A stretch of 64,000 nt of DNA. Origin: Bryobacterales bacterium F-183. GTDB taxonomy: Bacteria; Acidobacteriota; Terriglobia; Bryobacterales; Bryobacteraceae. Within the stretch, counting starts at the first letter, position 1, and each line of letters starts with the position of its first letter. The notes under the pieces were generated by a model, which was not told the origin of the DNA, made no database searches, and saw only the letters and a list, made by a program, of their open reading frames with translations. The stretch spans positions 2,604,001-2,668,000 of the forward strand of contig AP025252.1 of NCBI GenBank assembly GCA_016865505.2. Direction: 5' to 3'. Position numbers and translations under genes: made by a program. Shown piece by piece: positions 16,611 through 25,608 of this stretch.

Positions 16611-17725
16611 TTCCCCAGTTTGAAGATCAGCGTCTTGTTCCTATTCTGCAGAAGGTGACGGCAGGGGAACGGCTGAGCTTTGAAGATGGCCTGACCTTGT
16701 ACGATTCGAACGACCTTTTGGCGATCGGGTATATGGCGAACATGGTGCGGGAGCGGAAGCACGGCAAGACGGTGTACTTCAACGTCAACCGGCACATCAA
16801 TCCCACCGATGTTTGCGTGGCGAGTTGCCGCTTGTGCGCCTTTGGCAAGACCAAGAAGGATCCGACGTCGTACACGATGTCTCTGGAAGAGATTTGGCAT
16901 CGCGCGGGCGAAGGATACACGGAGTCGGTGACCGAGTTCCACATCGTGGGTGGGTTGCATCCGGAATTGACGCTTGATTGGTACTGCGAGATGTTGCGCG
17001 GGTTGAAGCAGCGCTTTCCGCAGGTACATCTGAAGGCGTTCACGATGGTGGAGATTTCGTGGTTTGCGAAGCGGTCGAAGCTGTCGCATCGCGAAGTGAT
17101 CCGCAAGCTGCGCGAGGCTGGGATGGATTCGATGCCGGGCGGCGGGGCGGAGATCTTTTCGGAGTCTGTGCGGCGTATCATTTGCGACCACAAGATCGAT
17201 GGCGGCGAGTGGCTGGAGATCGCGAAGATCGCTCACGAAGAGGGTCTAAAGACCAACTGCACGATGCTGTACGGCCATATTGAGGCCGCTGAGGATCGCG
17301 TGGACCACCTGGTGAAACTGCGCGAGGTGCAGGATCAGACCGGTGGGTTTGTGACGTTCATCCCGCTGGCCTTCCATCCGGACAACACGCCGTTGCAGCA
17401 TATTCCGCGTACGACGGGCTTCATGGACTTGAAGAATATCGCCATTTCGCGGCTGATGCTGGACAACATCGACCACATCAAGGCGTACTGGGTGATGATG
17501 ACGCCGCATGTAGCGCAGATCGCGCTGCGGTTCGGTGCCGATGATATTGACGGTACGGTGGTGGAAGAGAAGATCTATCACGACGCGGGATCGACAGTGA
17601 CGCAAGGGTTGCGGCGGAAGGATTTGCTGCGGCTGATCCGCGAAGCTGGATGCGAGCCGGTGGAGCGAGACACACGGTATAACCGCGTGGAGCGCACCGA
17701 GTCGGCGTTCGCGATATTGGCGTAA
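16607..17725 (+). CDS. mqnE: Aminofutalosine synthase MqnE
   Basis: A 372-residue radical-SAM enzyme that joins 3-[(1-carboxyvinyl)oxy]benzoate to a SAM-derived adenosyl radical to make aminodeoxyfutalosine, an early step of the alternative menaquinone pathway. The CxxxCxxC cluster motif is Cys70-Cys74-Cys77 (DVCVASCRLCAFGK). Further signatures are FHIVGGLHPEL, SMPGGGAEIFSESVR and FIPLAFHPDNTPLQH. The start overlaps the mqnP stop (ATGA), so the pair is coupled. Other mqn genes are not in the window. Confidence 0.95.
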   Translation: MIPQFEDQRLVPILQKVTAGERLSFEDGLTLYDSNDLLAIGYMANMVRERKHGKTVYFNVNRHINPTDVCVASCRLCAFGKTKKDPTSYTMSLEEIWHRAGEGYTESVTEFHIVGGLHPELTLDWYCEMLRGLKQRFPQVHLKAFTMVEISWFAKRSKLSHREVIRKLREAGMDSMPGGGAEIFSESVRRIICDHKIDGGEWLEIAKIAHEEGLKTNCTMLYGHIEAAEDRVDHLVKLREVQDQTGGFVTFIPLAFHPDNTPLQHIPRTTGFMDLKNIAISRLMLDNIDHIKAYWVMMTPHVAQIALRFGADDIDGTVVEEKIYHDAGSTVTQGLRRKDLLRLIREAGCEPVERDTRYNRVERTESAFAILA

Positions 17726-17735
17726 ATCGAAAAAT

Positions 17736-17773
17736 CCGAAGGGCCAGGAGGGCAGTACTTTCTGGCCCTTCGG
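17736..17773 (-). terminator. Terminator between mqnE and the PilZ gene
   Basis: A perfect 12-base stem, CCGAAGGGCCAG (17736-17747) with CTGGCCCTTCGG (17762-17773), loop 14 bases. On the minus strand it is followed by ATTTTT, a good U tract for the PilZ gene. The plus side lacks a T run, so it may only weakly stop mqnE transcription. Confidence 0.8.
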
Positions 17774-17784
17774 CGCGTCTGCAC

Positions 17785-18399
17785 TTAGACTGCAAGCAGA
17801 CGCTTCAGCAAATCAAAACACGCTGCAAACGACCACCGTTTGCGATTGGCAGGCTCCAGTGCTTGCGGCGGAAACGGAGCGTCGTCCCGGACGGTGAGGC
17901 GTTCGGTTCGGATACCGGAGCGATAAGTGTTGGCGTTTGTCGTGGGCGTGCAATGACGCACCTCGCCAAGTACAAAAAAGCCATCGGTGGCCACAGAAAC
18001 GAGACTGCCGATCACAAGAGCCACTGGGGTCAGGACACCCACGCCGGAACGTGAGAGATCGATGACGTCAATGGGGATGACGCGGGTAGGCGACTTGTCG
18101 AGTTCGCAGAGGAAACCGCGCCGAGCAGCAGGGACGCGTACGTCACGGCGTTCCTCATGCTGGAGAAGTTCGACTACGACGTCGAATCCTTCACGCTGTC
18201 TTCTGCAGTAGAGGATTCGCCCCTTTTCGTGGAAGCCTGGAGCGAGTTCCACTTGGACGGGTTCGCCATCCTGGAAAGGAGTTAGGACACGGAGCTTGAT
18301 GGCGGGGCCGCCGGCGTTCAAGATCTTAGCCGGGATAGCTGCGTTGGACGTACTGCGTATGAAGCGGACATAACCAGCCAATCCTTTTTGAGCTAACAT
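17785..18399 (-). CDS. PilZ domain protein (c-di-GMP receptor type)
   Basis: 204 residues, cytoplasmic. The second half is a PilZ domain with both c-di-GMP contacts: RRDVR (RxxxR type) and DLSRSGVG (D/NxSxxG). The first half (about 10-80, IPAKILNAGGPAIKLRVLTPFQDGEPVQVELAPG) looks like a second beta-barrel of PilZ or YcgR-N type without those motifs. The partner protein is unknown. The ATG has a good AGAGGTG Shine-Dalgarno. The gene ends at the shared hairpin with mqnE. Confidence 0.85.
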   Translation of the reverse strand: MLAQKGLAGYVRFIRSTSNAAIPAKILNAGGPAIKLRVLTPFQDGEPVQVELAPGFHEKGRILYCRRQREGFDVVVELLQHEERRDVRVPAARRGFLCELDKSPTRVIPIDVIDLSRSGVGVLTPVALVIGSLVSVATDGFFVLGEVRHCTPTTNANTYRSGIRTERLTVRDDAPFPPQALEPANRKRWSFAACFDLLKRLLAV

Positions 18400-18712
18400 G
18401 CTACACCTCTTTTGGAAGTTTCGAGACGTTACATAGGATCCCCACCGGGTAGCGAGGATCGCTGGACGAGAAGTTCAATCATCAGTGGTTTGTCGCCGCC
18501 GCTCTCTTGCACGCTGCGGCAACTAACGCGAATATATGCGGGATTTGACTGGCCGTCAAAGCAATTGCGGGGGGAGGGTTCAAAAATGAGAAGGTGGTAT
18601 TTGTTAGTACTAGATTGGAGCGGGTTTTGCGACCGCTAAGTGATTTTTTTTCTGTGGTTTCCGTTGCAGTAAGAGGTGATGGGATGCAGTACAAGGGTGG
18701 CAAAGCGGAGCA
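18400..18712. other. Intergenic region between PilZ gene and ackA
   Basis: A 313-base gap, one of the longest in the window. It holds the upstream regions of the divergent PilZ and ackA genes. Seen: an inverted repeat TTGAC (18545-18549) / GTCAA (18555-18559), and a run of eight T near 18644-18651. A 75-codon open frame at 18412-18639 has no ribosome site or family resemblance and is not called. No riboswitch or tRNA pattern was recognised. Confidence 0.5.
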
Positions 18713-19738
18713 ATGATCCTGACGGTAAATGGTGGATCGTCCACCATCAAGTATGGTTTGTTTGACGGACCGGAAACGGTTGCGCGAGGCAAGATTGAGG
18801 CGAGTGGCGGTCCGGCTGTAGATGAGTTGGCGGCGTGGGTGGCAGCGAATGTCGATGTCGCCTCACTGCGGGCTGTAGCGCACAGAGTGGTGCACGGAGG
18901 ACCGAAGTTTTCGGGTCCTGCACGGTTGGATGCGGCGGCGATTGCGGAACTACGACGCATTAGTCCGTATGATCCAGAGCACCTTCCAGAAGAGATCCAC
19001 ATCATCGAGCGTTTGTTGGAGGCGTTGCCGAATGTGCCGCACTTTGCGTGCTTCGATACGGCGTTTCATCACGATTTGCCGATGGTGGCCCGGGTGCTGC
19101 CGATTCCCAGGGAGTTCGAAGGTCGCGGCGTGCGGCGGTACGGGTTCCATGGGATTTCCTGCCAGTCCATCATGGGGCAGTTGAGCGATGCGGAGCGCGC
19201 GGGTCGCGTAGTGATTGCTCATCTGGGGAGCGGGGCGAGTATCACCGCCGTCCTTGCGGGGAGGAGCATCGACACGAGCATGAGCTTTACGCCAGTGGCC
19301 GGGATTCCGATGAGTACGCGGTGTGGGGATCTGGATCCGGGACTGGCCTGGTATCTGCAGAATGTGGAGAAGGTGGATGCGAAGGCGTTCCACGAGATGA
19401 TCCACAAGCGTAGCGGCCTGTTGGGTGTTTCCGGTGTGAGCGGGGATGTACGGGTGCTGCTAGAGAGCACTGTTCCTGCGGCTCGTGAGGCTGTGGAGTT
19501 GTTCTGCTATCAGGTACGCAAAACGATTTGCGCGATGGCCGGAGCGCTGGGCGGGATCGACACGCTGGTGTTTAGCGGCGGGATTGGCGAGAACTCAGCC
19601 CAGGTTCGGGCGTGGATCTGCGAGGGTATGGAATGGATGGGTATACGGCTGGACGCCGCCGGCAGCGCGGTGAAAGTCCGTGTGGTGCGTACGGATGAGG
19701 AGCGGCAGATGGCCGTGCTGGTACGCGAGCTTCTATAG
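18713..19738 (+). CDS. ackA: Acetate kinase
   Basis: 341 residues; converts acetyl phosphate and ADP to acetate and ATP in the cytoplasm. Family signatures are seen: [15 protein letters not shown] at the N-terminus, [56 protein letters not shown] and FSGGIGENS. It is shorter than the usual length of about 400; the shortening is spread through loops, and key residues are kept. It converges on the phosphoketolase gene with a six-base overlap. Together they form the route from sugar phosphates to acetate plus ATP. GGAG lies only two bases before the ATG, which is unusually close. Confidence 0.92.
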   Translation: MILTVNGGSSTIKYGLFDGPETVARGKIEASGGPAVDELAAWVAANVDVASLRAVAHRVVHGGPKFSGPARLDAAAIAELRRISPYDPEHLPEEIHIIERLLEALPNVPHFACFDTAFHHDLPMVARVLPIPREFEGRGVRRYGFHGISCQSIMGQLSDAERAGRVVIAHLGSGASITAVLAGRSIDTSMSFTPVAGIPMSTRCGDLDPGLAWYLQNVEKVDAKAFHEMIHKRSGLLGVSGVSGDVRVLLESTVPAAREAVELFCYQVRKTICAMAGALGGIDTLVFSGGIGENSAQVRAWICEGMEWMGIRLDAAGSAVKVRVVRTDEERQMAVLVRELL

Positions 19739-22102
19739 CTTGGTTGGCCAGACCCAGTCCCGAATCTCTGGTTTGTCAATGCCTTCGCGGTGGGCGTAGG
19801 CCAGATTGTCGATGATCTGATCCTTCAACCAACCCTTGATGTGGGCGGATTTGACCTGCTGGCTGGGCACACGGTCCAGCACGTCGATGGCGAGGTTGAA
19901 GCGATCGATCTGGTTCTCAATCGCCAGTTCGAGGGGCGTGTTGATGTTGCCTTTTTCCTTGTAGCCGCGGACGTGGAAGTTGTCGTGGTTGTGGCGGCGG
20001 TAGGCCAGTTTGTGGACGAGCGCGGCGTAGCTGTGGAAGTTGAAGATCACCGGCTTGTCTTTGGTGAAGATAGAGTCAAAGTCGCGATCGTTGAGGCCGT
20101 GCGGATGTTCCTTTTCGGGTAGCAGACGGAAAAGGTCGACGACATTGACGAAGCGGAGCTTTAGAGACGGGCACTTTTCCCGCAGGATCGCAGCGGCGGC
20201 AAGGGCTTCCATCGTGGCGATGTCACCGGCGCAGGCGAGGACTGCGTCGGGCTCTTCACCGGCGTCTGTACTGGCCCAGTCCCAAATACCCAAGCCCTTG
20301 GTGCAGTGCTTGATGGCAGCGTCGATGTCGAGGTAGTTGAGGTGTGGCTGCTTATCCGAAACGATGACGTTGTATTGGTTGATGGAGCGCAGACAATGGT
20401 CCGCCACGCTGAGTAGGCAGTTGCCGTCTGGCGGTAGGTAGATACGGACGATTTCCGGGCTTTTGTTGGCAACGATGTCGAGAAAGCCGGGGTCCTGGTG
20501 GGTGAAGCCGTTGTGGTCCTGACGCCAGACGAGCGATGTGATGAGCAGGTTGATGGAGGGTACGGGAGCGCGCCAAGCGACTTCCGCCTTGGCTTTTTCG
20601 AGCCATTTGGCGTGCTGATTGAACATCGAATCGATGACGTGGACGAACGATTCGTACGTCGATAGCAGGCCGTGGCGCCCGGTGAGGGTGTAGCCTTCAA
20701 GCCATCCCGCGAGCGTGTGTTCGCTCAGCATTTCCATCACGCGGCCGTCGAGGGAGAGGTCGCCGCCGTCGATGTCTGAGGGTTCGTAGCCGGAGACCCA
20801 GGTCTTGCCAGAGGCCTCGTAGACGGCGTCGAGCTTGTTAGAGGACGTTTCGTCGGGGCCGAAGATACGGAAGGTTTGCGGGTTTGCTTTGAGGACGTCG
20901 CGCAGGAACTTGGCGAGTACGGATGTCGGGGATGTGTAGGTCTGCGCGGGCTCGTCGACCTTGACGGCGTAGTCACAGAACTCAGGGAGGCGAAGGGGCT
21001 TGCGGAGGAGTCCACCATTGGCGTGGAGGTTGGCTGCCATGCGTTGATTGCCTTCCGGCGCAAGGGCGCGGAGTTCCGGCTTGAGGCGGCCTGCGGCGTC
21101 GAATAACTCTTCCGGACGGTAGCTGCGCAGCCAGGATTCGACTTGGCGGAGGCTGGCGTCATTGGTGGCGGGGTCGGCGATGGGTACCTGGTGGGAGCGC
21201 CAGGAGCCTTCGATCTGGTGGCCTTTCCACTGCTTGGGTCCGGTCCAGCCTTTGGGAGTGCGCAGGACGATCATCGGCCAGGCCGGGGTTGCGTCGATTT
21301 TGCCGGATTCGCGGGCTTTTTGTTGGATGTCGCGAATGTCGAGGATGCATTGTTCCATGGTGTCCGCCATGAGTTGATGCATCTGTTCGGGATCCTCACC
21401 TTCGACAAAGTGGGGCGAGTAGCCATAGCCGCGGAAGAGCATGTCGAGTTGCTCATGCGGGATGCGGGCGAGGACGGTGGGGTTGGCGATCTTGTAACCG
21501 TTTAAGTGGAGGATCGGGAGGACCGCGCCGTCGCGAATGGGGTTGAGGAACTTGTTGGAGTGCCAGGCAGTGGCGAGGGGTCCGGTTTCGGCTTCGCCGT
21601 CCCCAATGACGCAGGCGACGATGAGGTTCGGGTTGTCGAAGGCGGCGCCATAGGAGTGCGAGAGGCTGTAGCCGAGTTCGCCGCCTTCGTGGATGGACCC
21701 GGGGAGTTCTGGGGTGCAGTGGCTGCCGACGCCGCCGGGGAAGGAGAAGCGCTGGAAGAGGGTGAGCATGCCCTCTTCGTCTTCGCTGCATTCGGGGTAG
21801 ACCTCGGAGTAGCGGCCTTCGAGGTAGACGTTAGAGAGTACGCCAGGAGCGCCGTGGCCGGGGCCTGAGACGTAGAACATGTCGAGGCCGTACTTGCGGA
21901 TCAAGCGATTGCAGTGGACGTAGATGAAGGCCTGACCGGGCGAGGACCCCCAGTGGCCGAGGAGGCGGCGCTTGATGTGTTCGTGTGAAAGGTTTTCGCG
22001 CAGAAGAGGGTTGCTGCGCAGATAAATCATGCCCGCTGAGAGGTAGTTGCAAGCCCTCCAGTACGCGTCGATGTTGCGGACTTCTTCAGGGCTGAGGGGC
22101 AT
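19733..22102 (-). CDS. xfp: Xylulose-5-phosphate/fructose-6-phosphate phosphoketolase
   Basis: A 789-residue thiamine-diphosphate enzyme splitting xylulose-5-P (and often fructose-6-P) with phosphate to acetyl phosphate and an aldose phosphate. Length and motifs fit the family: [62 protein letters not shown] and the C-terminal [17 protein letters not shown] region. Acetyl phosphate would be used by the convergent ackA. The gene is last in a minus-strand run with gaps of 1-34 bases from 28384 down, so it may be expressed with DUF2959 and upstream genes. Confidence 0.96.
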   Translation of the reverse strand: MPLSPEEVRNIDAYWRACNYLSAGMIYLRSNPLLRENLSHEHIKRRLLGHWGSSPGQAFIYVHCNRLIRKYGLDMFYVSGPGHGAPGVLSNVYLEGRYSEVYPECSEDEEGMLTLFQRFSFPGGVGSHCTPELPGSIHEGGELGYSLSHSYGAAFDNPNLIVACVIGDGEAETGPLATAWHSNKFLNPIRDGAVLPILHLNGYKIANPTVLARIPHEQLDMLFRGYGYSPHFVEGEDPEQMHQLMADTMEQCILDIRDIQQKARESGKIDATPAWPMIVLRTPKGWTGPKQWKGHQIEGSWRSHQVPIADPATNDASLRQVESWLRSYRPEELFDAAGRLKPELRALAPEGNQRMAANLHANGGLLRKPLRLPEFCDYAVKVDEPAQTYTSPTSVLAKFLRDVLKANPQTFRIFGPDETSSNKLDAVYEASGKTWVSGYEPSDIDGGDLSLDGRVMEMLSEHTLAGWLEGYTLTGRHGLLSTYESFVHVIDSMFNQHAKWLEKAKAEVAWRAPVPSINLLITSLVWRQDHNGFTHQDPGFLDIVANKSPEIVRIYLPPDGNCLLSVADHCLRSINQYNVIVSDKQPHLNYLDIDAAIKHCTKGLGIWDWASTDAGEEPDAVLACAGDIATMEALAAAAILREKCPSLKLRFVNVVDLFRLLPEKEHPHGLNDRDFDSIFTKDKPVIFNFHSYAALVHKLAYRRHNHDNFHVRGYKEKGNINTPLELAIENQIDRFNLAIDVLDRVPSQQVKSAHIKGWLKDQIIDNLAYAHREGIDKPEIRDWVWPTKL

Positions 22103-22118
22103 GCTGTTCCTTCTCTCT

Positions 22119-22766
22119 CTATGTGGTTGGCGCCTTGAGGTGGGCGATGGCTTTGTCGGCCTCTTTGGTGGAGAGTTCGATGTCGCGGATCAGTGCGGCG
22201 ACATCGCCGTCGACGGCTCCCACGGATTTCTTTAAAGAAGTGAGAGCCCGGGCGTTGAGGTTGTGTTTCAGATAGAGGACCTGATCGCGGAAGACGCGGA
22301 GGACGGGCTGCATTTTCGCCTCACTGGAGCGCATCTGGCGCATCAGGGAACGATGCTGCGCCTGTGTTTCGCGCAGGAGTTTTTCGCTGTCGGCCCGAAG
22401 GGTACGGTTGCCCATTTCGGCGATTTCGGCATTCCATTCCGTGAAGAGGTCCGTGGCGACCTTGTCGATGGATTGGATTTTGTCGGTGACCTTTTTGGCC
22501 CGGCTGTCGACGCGTTCGTATTCGCCTTCGAGGTTTTTGTAGAGCTTTTCGAGGTCGCCGCCGTCGAAGCCCGTCACCGATTGGAAGGCTTCGAGGGCGT
22601 TCTTGAACTCTTTGGCGGCTTCCTGCTGCGCTTCTTTGCCGTCCTCAATGCGACCGACGAGGATTTCGCGTTTCTCCTTGCCAAGCTTCTTCATCCCCGA
22701 GTAGTACAGGGACGAGCACGACGAAAGGGTGAACAGCGAGGCAAAGAGCAGCGGGGCGAAACGCAT
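22119..22766 (-). CDS. DUF2959 lipoprotein
   Basis: 215 residues. Signal peptide with lipobox LSSC (Cys17), then an almost entirely helical, charged body (coiled coil about 35-205: [43 protein letters not shown]). It matches the DUF2959 family, of unknown function; envelope location is expected. The start is one base after the stop of the MBL-fold gene, and the stop is 16 bases before xfp, so all three are probably one transcript. Confidence 0.85.
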   Translation of the reverse strand: MRFAPLLFASLFTLSSCSSLYYSGMKKLGKEKREILVGRIEDGKEAQQEAAKEFKNALEAFQSVTGFDGGDLEKLYKNLEGEYERVDSRAKKVTDKIQSIDKVATDLFTEWNAEIAEMGNRTLRADSEKLLRETQAQHRSLMRQMRSSEAKMQPVLRVFRDQVLYLKHNLNARALTSLKKSVGAVDGDVAALIRDIELSTKEADKAIAHLKAPTT

Positions 22767-22767
22767 C

Positions 22768-23769
22768 CTACTTTGCAGGATACGTCTTTGTGTACTTGTT
22801 GCGCGAGTTGGTGACGGTGAAGGAGCCGTCCTGATTAGCCGCGAGGTGGATGTAATGGCCCTGGTCGTTCTGCTCTTCGAGGTTGGCGATGAAGGTATCG
22901 GGAGCGTTGGTTTCCGTGCCTCCGGCGACGGAGAAGTGGATCTGCCAGATGTCCTCGAGGCCCGGGGAAGCCTTGATGATCTTCCATGCGGCGGGCATAC
23001 CGCCCTTGCGTGCGCCGTTATTCATGATGGCGACGCGCGGCTTTAGGGCCGTGACGATGGGCGGCGTGTTGGACGCGGCGAGGCCGTGGTGCGTGGTGAG
23101 GTAGACATCGACCGTGCCGAGGCGGTTGGCGGGGCAGACGAGTTCGAGTTCCTTGTTCCAGGTGAGGTCGCCGAGGTCGGCAAGCTTGAACTTGCCGTAC
23201 TGCACGATGACGCCGAGGGAGCGGGCGTTGTCGCTCAAGTCTTCCTTGTCCTTTTGGACTCCGGCGCAGGAAGGAGTTTGTGGCGCGTTTGCAGGGGCGG
23301 CGATCATCTGGCCGTCCGCGGTGACGACCTTGATGTCGAGTCCTTTGACCGGGATGGTGTCGCCGGGTTTGACCACGCGATGCTGGCTTTTGGCGCGGGC
23401 TTCCTCGTACATCTGAGCGAGTTCTTTGGCCTGGGCGGTGGTTTCGACCGAGGGTCCTTTGTCGATGAACATACCGACGGGGATGCGTTCGGCGAGTTGC
23501 TTGGCGCCACCGACGTGGTCGGCGTGGTGGTGCGAGATGACGACGTAATCGATCTTTTTGACGTCTGCCTTTTTGGCGGCGGCGATGATGCGGAGAGCGT
23601 CGCGGGCGTTCATGCCGGGCCACCCGGTATCGACGAGCATCGACTGGCCGGAGGGGGAGACGAACAGCGTGGCCTGGCCGCCTTCGACGTCGATGAAGTA
23701 AACGTCGAGGGTCTTCTTGGCGGCGAAAACGGAGAGGCAAGAAATGAGCAATAGGATCGCGCAACGCAT
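22768..23769 (-). CDS. Secreted MBL-fold metallo-hydrolase
   Basis: 333 residues with a signal peptide (about 1-17). The metal motif HxHxDH is present as H80-H82-D84-H85 in ISHHHADHVGG. The LDVYFIDVEGGQATLFVSPSGQSMLVDTGWPG start is typical of the ComEC/competence-type metallo-beta-lactamase-like subgroup, here as a stand-alone periplasmic enzyme. LTTHHGLAASNTPP and LKPRVAIMNNGA are the later metal-side strands. Substrate unknown (phosphodiester or lactone are possible). Adjacent genes do not explain it. Confidence 0.88.
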   Translation of the reverse strand: MRCAILLLISCLSVFAAKKTLDVYFIDVEGGQATLFVSPSGQSMLVDTGWPGMNARDALRIIAAAKKADVKKIDYVVISHHHADHVGGAKQLAERIPVGMFIDKGPSVETTAQAKELAQMYEEARAKSQHRVVKPGDTIPVKGLDIKVVTADGQMIAAPANAPQTPSCAGVQKDKEDLSDNARSLGVIVQYGKFKLADLGDLTWNKELELVCPANRLGTVDVYLTTHHGLAASNTPPIVTALKPRVAIMNNGARKGGMPAAWKIIKASPGLEDIWQIHFSVAGGTETNAPDTFIANLEEQNDQGHYIHLAANQDGSFTVTNSRNKYTKTYPAK

Positions 23770-23791
23770 CGTTACGGCGATCCTATCACGG

Positions 23792-24742
23792 TTAGGCTTG
23801 GAGGTCGGATTTGTACCAGGCGAGGGTCCGGCGTAGGCCTTCTTCGAGAGTGAAGCGAGGGGCGTGGCCGAGGTCGCGAACGGCGGCTTCTGTGGAGGCC
23901 TGAGAGTCGCGAACGTCGCCGGCGCGGCTGTCGCCGTAGTTGGGGGTGATGCTGACGCCTTCGATCTTCTGCAGGGTGTCCCACACCATGTTGAGCGAGT
24001 AGCGATTGCCGTTACCCGCGTTGTAGGTGTTGCCGATGGCGGCGCCCTGTGCTTCTGATGCTTTGATCAGGAGACCGGCGACATCTTCGACGTACGTGAA
24101 GTCGCGAGTCTGTTCGCCGTCCCCGTGGATGGTGGGTTGCGTACGGGCGATCAGGTGCTTCATGAACAGCGAGAGCACGCCAGAGTACGGACTGTTGGGG
24201 TCCTGCCGGGGGCCGTAGACATTGAAGAAGCGGAGCGCGACGGTTTCGAGGCCGAAGCAGGAAGTAAAGACGCTGCAGTAATACTCGCCCATCAACTTTT
24301 GGGCGGCGTACGGCGACTTGGGCTTGGGCTGCATGTCCTCGACCTTGGGAAGTACGAGAGTATCGCCGTAGGCGGAAGACGAGGCGGCGTAAACGACGCG
24401 GCGTACGTTGTTCTCTTTGGCGGCCGAGAGGACGTTGAAGGTACCGTTGATGTTCACCTCATGGGAGGGAACCGGGTCGTTGATGGAGCGCGGTACGGAC
24501 GGGATGGCCGCGAGGTGGAAGACGGTGTCCGCGCCTTGAAGCGCTTTGCGCACGCCTGCGAGGTCGCAAATGTCGACCTCATGGAAGGTGACGCGGTCCT
24601 TTACTTCATCCAGATTTTTGCGATGGCCGGTGAGCAGGTTGTCCACCACGGCCACTTGGTTGCCGCCGGGCAGCGCCAGCAGTTCCCGCACCAGACAGGA
24701 GCCGATGAAGCCAGCCCCGCCAGTGACGACATAGCGTTTCAT
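23792..24742 (-). CDS. NAD-dependent sugar-nucleotide epimerase (UDP-glucose/UDP-GlcNAc 4-epimerase type)
   Basis: 316-residue extended SDR. GGAGFIG (8-14) binds NAD; the catalytic Ser121-123 region AASSSAYG and YAAQK (Tyr145, Lys149) are intact. FFNVYGPRQDPNSPYSGV and IHGDGEQTRDFTYVEDV are typical of WbpP/GalE-like epimerases. The exact sugar cannot be read from the sequence. The start ATG at 24742 overlaps the preceding stop by one base (TAATG), which decides it over longer forms. With the glycosyltransferase-methyltransferase upstream it suggests synthesis of a cell-surface glycan. Confidence 0.9.
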   Translation of the reverse strand: MKRYVVTGGAGFIGSCLVRELLALPGGNQVAVVDNLLTGHRKNLDEVKDRVTFHEVDICDLAGVRKALQGADTVFHLAAIPSVPRSINDPVPSHEVNINGTFNVLSAAKENNVRRVVYAASSSAYGDTLVLPKVEDMQPKPKSPYAAQKLMGEYYCSVFTSCFGLETVALRFFNVYGPRQDPNSPYSGVLSLFMKHLIARTQPTIHGDGEQTRDFTYVEDVAGLLIKASEAQGAAIGNTYNAGNGNRYSLNMVWDTLQKIEGVSITPNYGDSRAGDVRDSQASTEAAVRDLGHAPRFTLEEGLRRTLAWYKSDLQA

Positions 24743-25593
24743 TAGAGTTTTGCGATCTCCGATTCGAGATACCGCAGGCTTTCGGTGGCGATGACTTCGG
24801 AGCCGAACGAAAAGTCGAAGGCTTCGAGCGAGACCCAACCGGGATAGCCGCGGTCGCGTAGCTTACGGAGCAACGGCTTAAAGTCGTAATCGCCCCGGCT
24901 GCAGTGCTTGCCGTCCAACTCGTTGACGTGCACGTGGCGGATATAGCCGTAGTACTGGTCCACAACCTGGTCGTGCGGATCGGTCTCGTCCAGGGCGTTG
25001 TGCGTGTCGAACATCGTCTTTACAGACGGCATGTTGACGTAATCGACAATTTCGACCGCTTCCTTGAGGGTATTCACGACATCCGACTGGGCGGAGGGCA
25101 ACGCTTCCACCAGGAGGGTGACGTTCGAGGTCGCGGCGTGGGTGGCGCATTCGGCAAACCCGTCGCGGAAGCGGCGTACGGCCTCGTCGCGGGACATGCC
25201 TCCGGTGGTGGAGCGCTGGAACGGAGAACCAAAGACGATTACGCCGTTATGGGTGCCTTTGTTGCCGGCGAGATCGGCGCAGAGATCGATCATCGAATGG
25301 ACGTGGTCCCAACTCTTGCGGTGGACGGCAGCGTCGGCAGTGGTGAGGTGAAGGCCTTTTGGGGCCATCATCAGCCAGTGGAGACCGACAAATTCGAGTC
25401 CCTCGCTGTTCATGATGCCGCGGTACTGCTGACGGTCGTTGAGGGGGATGTCGGCCGGGTTCTCTGAGAGAGTGAACGGCGCGATTTCGATGCCGGTGTA
25501 GCCGATTTGACGGATGCTTTTGCAGGCGTCGTGGAACTTCCAGCCTTGGTAAACCTCGTTGCAGATGGCGTGCCGGAATGTGTAGTCGGACAT
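24742..25593 (-). CDS. Sugar phosphate isomerase/epimerase-type TIM barrel protein
   Basis: 283 residues of the xylose-isomerase-like TIM barrel superfamily (AP endonuclease 2 fold). GYTGIEIAPFTL is the first-barrel strand motif. Probable metal ligands are in VEALPSAQSDVVN (Glu), FDTHNA (Asp, His), IRHVHVNELDG (His) and SLEAFDF (Glu). Members isomerise or epimerise inositols, keto sugars or hydroxypyruvate; the substrate here is unknown. It sits between the glycosyltransferase fusion and the epimerase, with a one-base overlap to the latter, so a sugar role is likely. Confidence 0.85.
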   Translation of the reverse strand: MSDYTFRHAICNEVYQGWKFHDACKSIRQIGYTGIEIAPFTLSENPADIPLNDRQQYRGIMNSEGLEFVGLHWLMMAPKGLHLTTADAAVHRKSWDHVHSMIDLCADLAGNKGTHNGVIVFGSPFQRSTTGGMSRDEAVRRFRDGFAECATHAATSNVTLLVEALPSAQSDVVNTLKEAVEIVDYVNMPSVKTMFDTHNALDETDPHDQVVDQYYGYIRHVHVNELDGKHCSRGDYDFKPLLRKLRDRGYPGWVSLEAFDFSFGSEVIATESLRYLESEIAKL

Positions 25594-25608
25594 GTCGTTG
25601 AAAAGTGT

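Noticed and set aside
17736-17773. Terminator for mqnE on the plus strand
   Set aside because: The stem is perfect but the plus side has no T run. The U tract is on the minus side, so it is assigned to the PilZ gene.
18412-18639. 75-codon open frame between the PilZ gene and ackA
   Set aside because: No Shine-Dalgarno, no hydrophobic or domain pattern; composition unlike neighbours' coding sequence.
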